From NCBI GenBank assembly GCA_016177145.1, contig JACOVV010000184.1:1-7309 (forward strand): a DNA stretch of 7,309 nt, given 5' to 3'. The first letter of the stretch is position 1. Every line of letters starts with the position of its first letter. Of the stretch, positions 4,259 through 7,309 are shown in pieces. The translations under genes and the position numbers were made by a program. The notes under the pieces are model-generated. The model had not been told where the DNA came from and did no database searches. It saw only the letters and a program-made list of their open reading frames with translations. This DNA is from Candidatus Omnitrophota bacterium (GTDB lineage Bacteria > Omnitrophota > Gorgyraeia > JACOVV01).

Positions 4259-6460
4259 TTAAGGAGAACTGCCCGCCTCTTTAGGGAGGCGGCGCGCCAA
4301 ATGGCGGCAATCGGGATACCGGCTGCAGCCGTAAAAAACTCTTCCTTTTGAACTTCGTTTTTGCACCAGCTCACCGGTGCATCCCGGTTCAGGGCATTTG
4401 ACGCCGGAAGTAATCGGCTTCGCGTTTTTGCATTCAGGAAAACCGGAACAGCTCACAAACCGCCCATAGCGGCCCCACTTAATCACCATTATCTTACCGC
4501 ATTTCTCGCAAACCTGGTCTGTTTTCTCTTCCACCTTCTTAACTCGTTTCATTTCGTTTTTCGCTGTTTCAACCGTTTCGGCGAAAGGACCATAGAAACG
4601 CTTCAAAACATCCACCCAATTTTCTTTTCCCTCTTCGATCTCATCCAAATGCTCTTCCATCGTGGCCGTAAACTCATAATCCATGACATTAGGGAAATGT
4701 GCGATGAGCAGCTCGGCGACGACAACGCCCAGTTCCGTCGGATAGAGCGCCCCCTCCCTTCTATCCACGTAGTGCCTTGCCACGATGGTTTGAATGGTCG
4801 GAGAGTAGGTGCTCGGCCTTCCGATTCCCTTCTCTTCCAACGTCTTCACTAAACTGGCGTCCGTGTATCGGGGAGGCGGTTTTGTGAAGTGTTGAGTCGG
4901 TGTCAAGCGCAGTAATTTTAAAACATCGGCGACCGCCAAAGGAGGCAATTGAAGTTCCTTTTCTTCTTCCTGATCCGAATCTCGGTAAAGGACAGTGAAA
5001 CCGTCAAACAATAAGTGGGAGCCGGTCGCCCTGAACAAACATCTCCCCGCCTGTATATCCACGGTCTTTTGCTGGTACAACGCCGGAGTCATCTGCGAAG
5101 CGACAAACTTATTCCAAATGAGTTCGTAGAGTTTGTATTGATCTTCTGAAAGAGAGCTTTTAACTTTTTCAGGAGTCCTTTCAACAGCGGTTGGACGAAT
5201 CGCTTCATGAGCTTCCTGAGCTTGTTTCTTTGAACGATATACGTTCGGTCTTTCAGGAAAATACTTTTCCCCATATTTCTGGTGAATATATTCCCGCACT
5301 TCCTTCAGGGCGACATCGGCGACACGCACGGAATCCGTCCTCATATAAGTGATCAGCCCCGCTGTTCCTTCTTTTCCCAGGTCAATACCCTCGTACAATT
5401 GCTGCGCGATCCGCATGGTCCGTTCCGCTGAAAAACGAAGTTTGTTGAACGCATCCTGTTGCATTTTACTGGTGGTAAACGGGGCCTGTGGATTTCTTTT
5501 TTTATCCTGTTCTTTGATATCCGAAACAACGTAGGCCGCTTTCTCCAATTCCTCAACTAATTTTTTAGCAGTTTCTTCATTGGGAACTTCCGCTTTTTCT
5601 CCATCAACCTTTTCCAGTTTCGCAGTAAACGGCTTTTGTTCTTCTGACCCCTGTTTTTGAAGCTCCGCCTCCAGATCCCAATACTCTTTCGGAACAAACG
5701 CCTTAATTTCCCGTTCACGCTCGACGATTAAACGAAGCGCCACTGACTGCACCCGCCCAGCGCTCAAGCCCCGCCCCACTTTCTGCCATAGTAAGGGGCT
5801 CAGACTGTACCCCACAATTCTGTCAAGAATTCGCCGGGCCTGCTGGGCATTGACCTTGCCCATGTCAATTTGTCCGGGATGCTGGAAGGCCTCTTGAATC
5901 GCCCGTTCGGTAATTTCATGGAAGACAATCCGGTAAACCGGTTTATTGTCATTTTTTTCTCTTAACTGTCCGGCCAGATGCCAGCTAATCGCCTCTCCTT
6001 CACGGTCAGGGTCGGGCGCCAGATAAATCCGGTCGCTCGTTTTGGCTTCTTTCTTCAGTTCCGCCAGGTTTTTCTTTCTTTCCTTAATGACGACATAGGT
6101 CGGGTTAAAATCTTTTTCGATGTCGATTCCCATTTTCCCTGAGGGGAGATCAATGACATGCCCCATGGAAGATTTCACCACATATCCGCCGCCCAAAATT
6201 TTATGGATTGTTTTCGCTTTGGCTGGAGATTCCACAATCACCAGCGCCTTTCCCGCGCTTCCTCCCCCGATGAACCGGACGATTTCCAAACAGTCCCCTT
6301 CCTTAACGGCCGCCTTCGCATAATCGGCTCTTTTGATAATTTTCTCATTATGCTCCACCGCCACCAGTTCCGGTTGAATTTTTAACCGCTTGAGCAAATC
6401 TTCAACCGTACAGTCGCCCGGAAACGTTTTGTCTTCACCGTTCACCTTTACTCGCGTCAT
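4259..6460 (-). CDS. topA: DNA topoisomerase I (type IA) with N-terminal ThiS/MoaD-like domain
   Basis: TopA relaxes negative supercoils by breaking one DNA strand through a 5'-phosphotyrosine. From ATG 6460 the protein has 733 residues. Residues 1-67 form a ThiS-like sulfur-carrier fold ending in FIGGG. At residue 70 the ordinary topoisomerase begins with GKALVIVESPAKAKTI. TOPRIM residues are E77 and D150/D152/E154 in DPDREGE. GRVQS lies at ~235-239 and the catalytic tyrosine is Y372 in GLITYMRTDS. Two four-cysteine zinc ribbons close the protein (C651, C654, C671, C677 and C689, C694, C712, C718). I chose ATG 6460 because AAGGAGG lies 11 nt upstream and it gives the ThiS part its normal length; an ATG at 6481 would put that Shine-Dalgarno inside the gene. 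Topoisomerase function is very well supported; the role of the fused domain is unknown. Confidence 0.96.
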   Translation of the reverse strand: MTRVKVNGEDKTFPGDCTVEDLLKRLKIQPELVAVEHNEKIIKRADYAKAAVKEGDCLEIVRFIGGGSAGKALVIVESPAKAKTIHKILGGGYVVKSSMGHVIDLPSGKMGIDIEKDFNPTYVVIKERKKNLAELKKEAKTSDRIYLAPDPDREGEAISWHLAGQLREKNDNKPVYRIVFHEITERAIQEAFQHPGQIDMGKVNAQQARRILDRIVGYSLSPLLWQKVGRGLSAGRVQSVALRLIVEREREIKAFVPKEYWDLEAELQKQGSEEQKPFTAKLEKVDGEKAEVPNEETAKKLVEELEKAAYVVSDIKEQDKKRNPQAPFTTSKMQQDAFNKLRFSAERTMRIAQQLYEGIDLGKEGTAGLITYMRTDSVRVADVALKEVREYIHQKYGEKYFPERPNVYRSKKQAQEAHEAIRPTAVERTPEKVKSSLSEDQYKLYELIWNKFVASQMTPALYQQKTVDIQAGRCLFRATGSHLLFDGFTVLYRDSDQEEEKELQLPPLAVADVLKLLRLTPTQHFTKPPPRYTDASLVKTLEEKGIGRPSTYSPTIQTIVARHYVDRREGALYPTELGVVVAELLIAHFPNVMDYEFTATMEEHLDEIEEGKENWVDVLKRFYGPFAETVETAKNEMKRVKKVEEKTDQVCEKCGKIMVIKWGRYGRFVSCSGFPECKNAKPITSGVKCPEPGCTGELVQKRSSKGRVFYGCSRYPDCRHLARRLPKEAGSSP
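6260..6460 (-). other. ThiS/MoaD-like ubiquitin-fold domain at the N terminus of TopA
   Basis: The first 67 codons of topA match free ThiS in length (~66 residues) and pattern. They begin TRVKVNGEDKTF, a short beta strand with the VNGE turn seen in ThiS. Then come TVEDLLKRL (the helix), VAVEHNEKIIKRADYA (compare ALNxxVVPRxxWA), a KEGDCLEIVRFIGGG strand and the terminal glycines. Free ThiS ends in Gly-Gly, which ThiF adenylates and which then carries sulfur as a thiocarboxylate for thiamin thiazole synthesis. Here the glycines are internal and followed by SAGKALVIVE. Thus sulfur chemistry would require proteolytic release, or the domain may act only as a binding module. No thiF, thiG or moe-type gene is visible nearby. 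Confidence 0.82.
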
Positions 6461-6471
6461 CTGCCTCACTA

Positions 6472-6478
6472 CCTCCTT
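6472..6478 (-). promoter_or_regulatory. Shine-Dalgarno of topA
   Basis: AAGGAGG on the gene strand lies 11 nt upstream of ATG 6460 and decides the start: the alternative ATG at 6481 would place this strong site inside the coding region. The spacing is slightly long; GTG at 6469 is too close to be served by it. Confidence 0.65.
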
Positions 6479-6484
6479 CATATC

Positions 6485-6512
6485 CGTATAGATAAGTATA
6501 TCATATCCACAA
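6485..6512 (-). promoter_or_regulatory. Possible weak promoter upstream of topA
   Basis: The neuB-topA gap is A/T-rich on the gene strand. It contains TTGTGG (6507-6512) and TATACG (6485-6490) separated by 16 bp, with a second candidate -10, TATACT, at 6495-6500. The match to the sigma-70 consensus is partial and the resulting leader would be very short. It is offered only because this is the one gap in the window large enough to hold a promoter. Confidence 0.22.
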
Positions 6513-6515
6513 TGT

Positions 6516-7309
6516 TCACTTGGGGAACCGGGTTCGCACGAATTGAATCATTGCTTTCTCTGCCCCCGTTGGTTTTTTAAGCGGATCCCCCAGCAGGGCT
6601 TCCACCTGGCGGATCTGACGAACCATCTCTTTTAATTCCGGAGGATCCACCGACAAGATATGATCGGTCCCTGGAAGGGTCTTGTCCAAGGTAAAATGTT
6701 TCTCGATTACCTCCGCCCCGAGGGCCGCGGCGATTACCGGCGCCAAAATCCCCAGAGTATGGTCCGAAAATCCAACACGGTATCCGGGGAATTCCCTTTT
6801 CATCCGGGTGATCACGCTTAAATTAATATCTTCCGGCGGCGTCGGATACTGAGTCACACAGTGCAGCAGGTAACAAACCTTGACCTTATCCAACCGGCTG
6901 ACCGCTTGCCTGATTTCATCGATCGTGGCTAACCCGGTGGAGAGAAACACTGTTTCCGCGTGTCGATTGACATAGTCCAACAGCCGAAGATTGAGCATCT
7001 CCGAAGACGCTATTTTGATTTTCTTTAATCCGACTTTTTCACAGAGGAAAACCGCTCTTTCCACGGTAAAGGGACTGCTTAAAAACTCCACGCCGTTTTT
7101 CTCCGCCAACTCTTTGAGTTCAAAGTGCATTTCATCCGATAACTCCACTTTGGCAAACCATTCCCTCTCCGGGTCGTCTGGAGCGACATCCATTCCCCGA
7201 TACGACTGAAATTTGACGATATCCGCTCCGGCTTTCGCCGCCTCCACTACCATTTGGCGCGCTTTTTTCATATCGCCGATGTGATTTTCGCCGATCTCAG
7301 CAATCACAA
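6516..7309 (-). CDS. NeuB-family N-acetylneuraminate (nonulosonate) synthase, 5' end cut by window, SAF domain missing
   Basis: NeuB enzymes condense phosphoenolpyruvate with an N-acetyl hexosamine to make sialic, legionaminic or pseudaminic acid. The frame is open at the right edge. The GTG at 7307 lies inside the typical VIAEIGxNH block, so the true start is upstream and outside the window. Visible motifs are IAEIGENHIGD, VKFQSYR, EFLSSPF, KIASSEM, LSTGLAT, LLHCVTQYPTPPED, GFSDHTLG and IEKHFTLD. The two histidines of the last two blocks are 21 residues apart, as are the Mn2+ ligands His215 and His236 of Neisseria NeuB. The protein stops at RTRFPK about 40 residues after HFTLDKTLPGTDH, so the C-terminal SAF (antifreeze-like) domain of standard NeuB is absent. 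The product sugar cannot be deduced. It lies 55 nt upstream of topA and may be the end of a surface-glycan gene cluster. Confidence 0.88.
   Translation of the reverse strand, partial: VIAEIGENHIGDMKKARQMVVEAAKAGADIVKFQSYRGMDVAPDDPEREWFAKVELSDEMHFELKELAEKNGVEFLSSPFTVERAVFLCEKVGLKKIKIASSEMLNLRLLDYVNRHAETVFLSTGLATIDEIRQAVSRLDKVKVCYLLHCVTQYPTPPEDINLSVITRMKREFPGYRVGFSDHTLGILAPVIAAALGAEVIEKHFTLDKTLPGTDHILSVDPPELKEMVRQIRQVEALLGDPLKKPTGAEKAMIQFVRTRFPK

Noticed and set aside
4361..4852. Plus-strand open frame of 163 codons
   Set aside because: It lies wholly antisense to topA, across the zinc-ribbon and C-terminal catalytic codons. It has no recognisable domain, and the opposite frame is a conserved enzyme.

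Overview
The window reads as an almost gap-free, single-strand gene cluster: six genes, all on the minus strand, transcribed from the right end to the left end. In transcription order they are a sialic-acid-synthase (NeuB) family gene entering from the right edge, topA, a xerC-type tyrosine recombinase gene, waaA (Kdo transferase), lpxK (lipid A 4'-kinase), and an lpxL-type lipid A acyltransferase gene that stays open through the left edge. Junctions from topA onward are tight (stop and start abutting, 37 nt, 13 nt, then a 25-nt overlap), so topA to lpxL looks like one operon. The only noticeable gap is the ~55 bp between neuB and topA. I see no tRNA, rRNA, CRISPR array, insertion sequence or convincing terminator, and there is no gene-free stretch above 60 bp.

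Kdo and lipid A genes show a Gram-negative, LPS-making bacterium. Housekeeping genes with in-gene palindromes of two kinds (the GTAGGGGCGGGTTT...AAACCCGCCCCTAC type, read as VGAGFKPAPT, and GGGGACAGTCCCC) are, from memory, typical of uncultured lineages such as Omnitrophota, Nitrospirota and Desulfobacterota-like groups. Omnitrophota is my best guess, held with low confidence.

The lipid A genes form a coherent pathway: LpxK phosphorylates the disaccharide to lipid IVA, WaaA adds Kdo, and the LpxL-type enzyme adds a secondary acyl chain. TopA and XerC serve chromosome topology and dimer resolution. The NeuB-family enzyme probably makes a nonulosonic (sialic-like) sugar for surface glycans.

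The most unusual content is two in-frame fusions. TopA carries a complete ThiS/MoaD-like ubiquitin-fold sulfur-carrier domain at its N terminus, ending in Gly-Gly-Gly directly before the usual topoisomerase start. The LpxL-type acyltransferase runs without a stop into what looks like the start of an ELM1-family (DUF1022) protein. In addition, lpxK has absorbed two different palindromic repeat elements in frame, and the NeuB-family protein stops before the C-terminal SAF (antifreeze-like) domain expected of NeuB.
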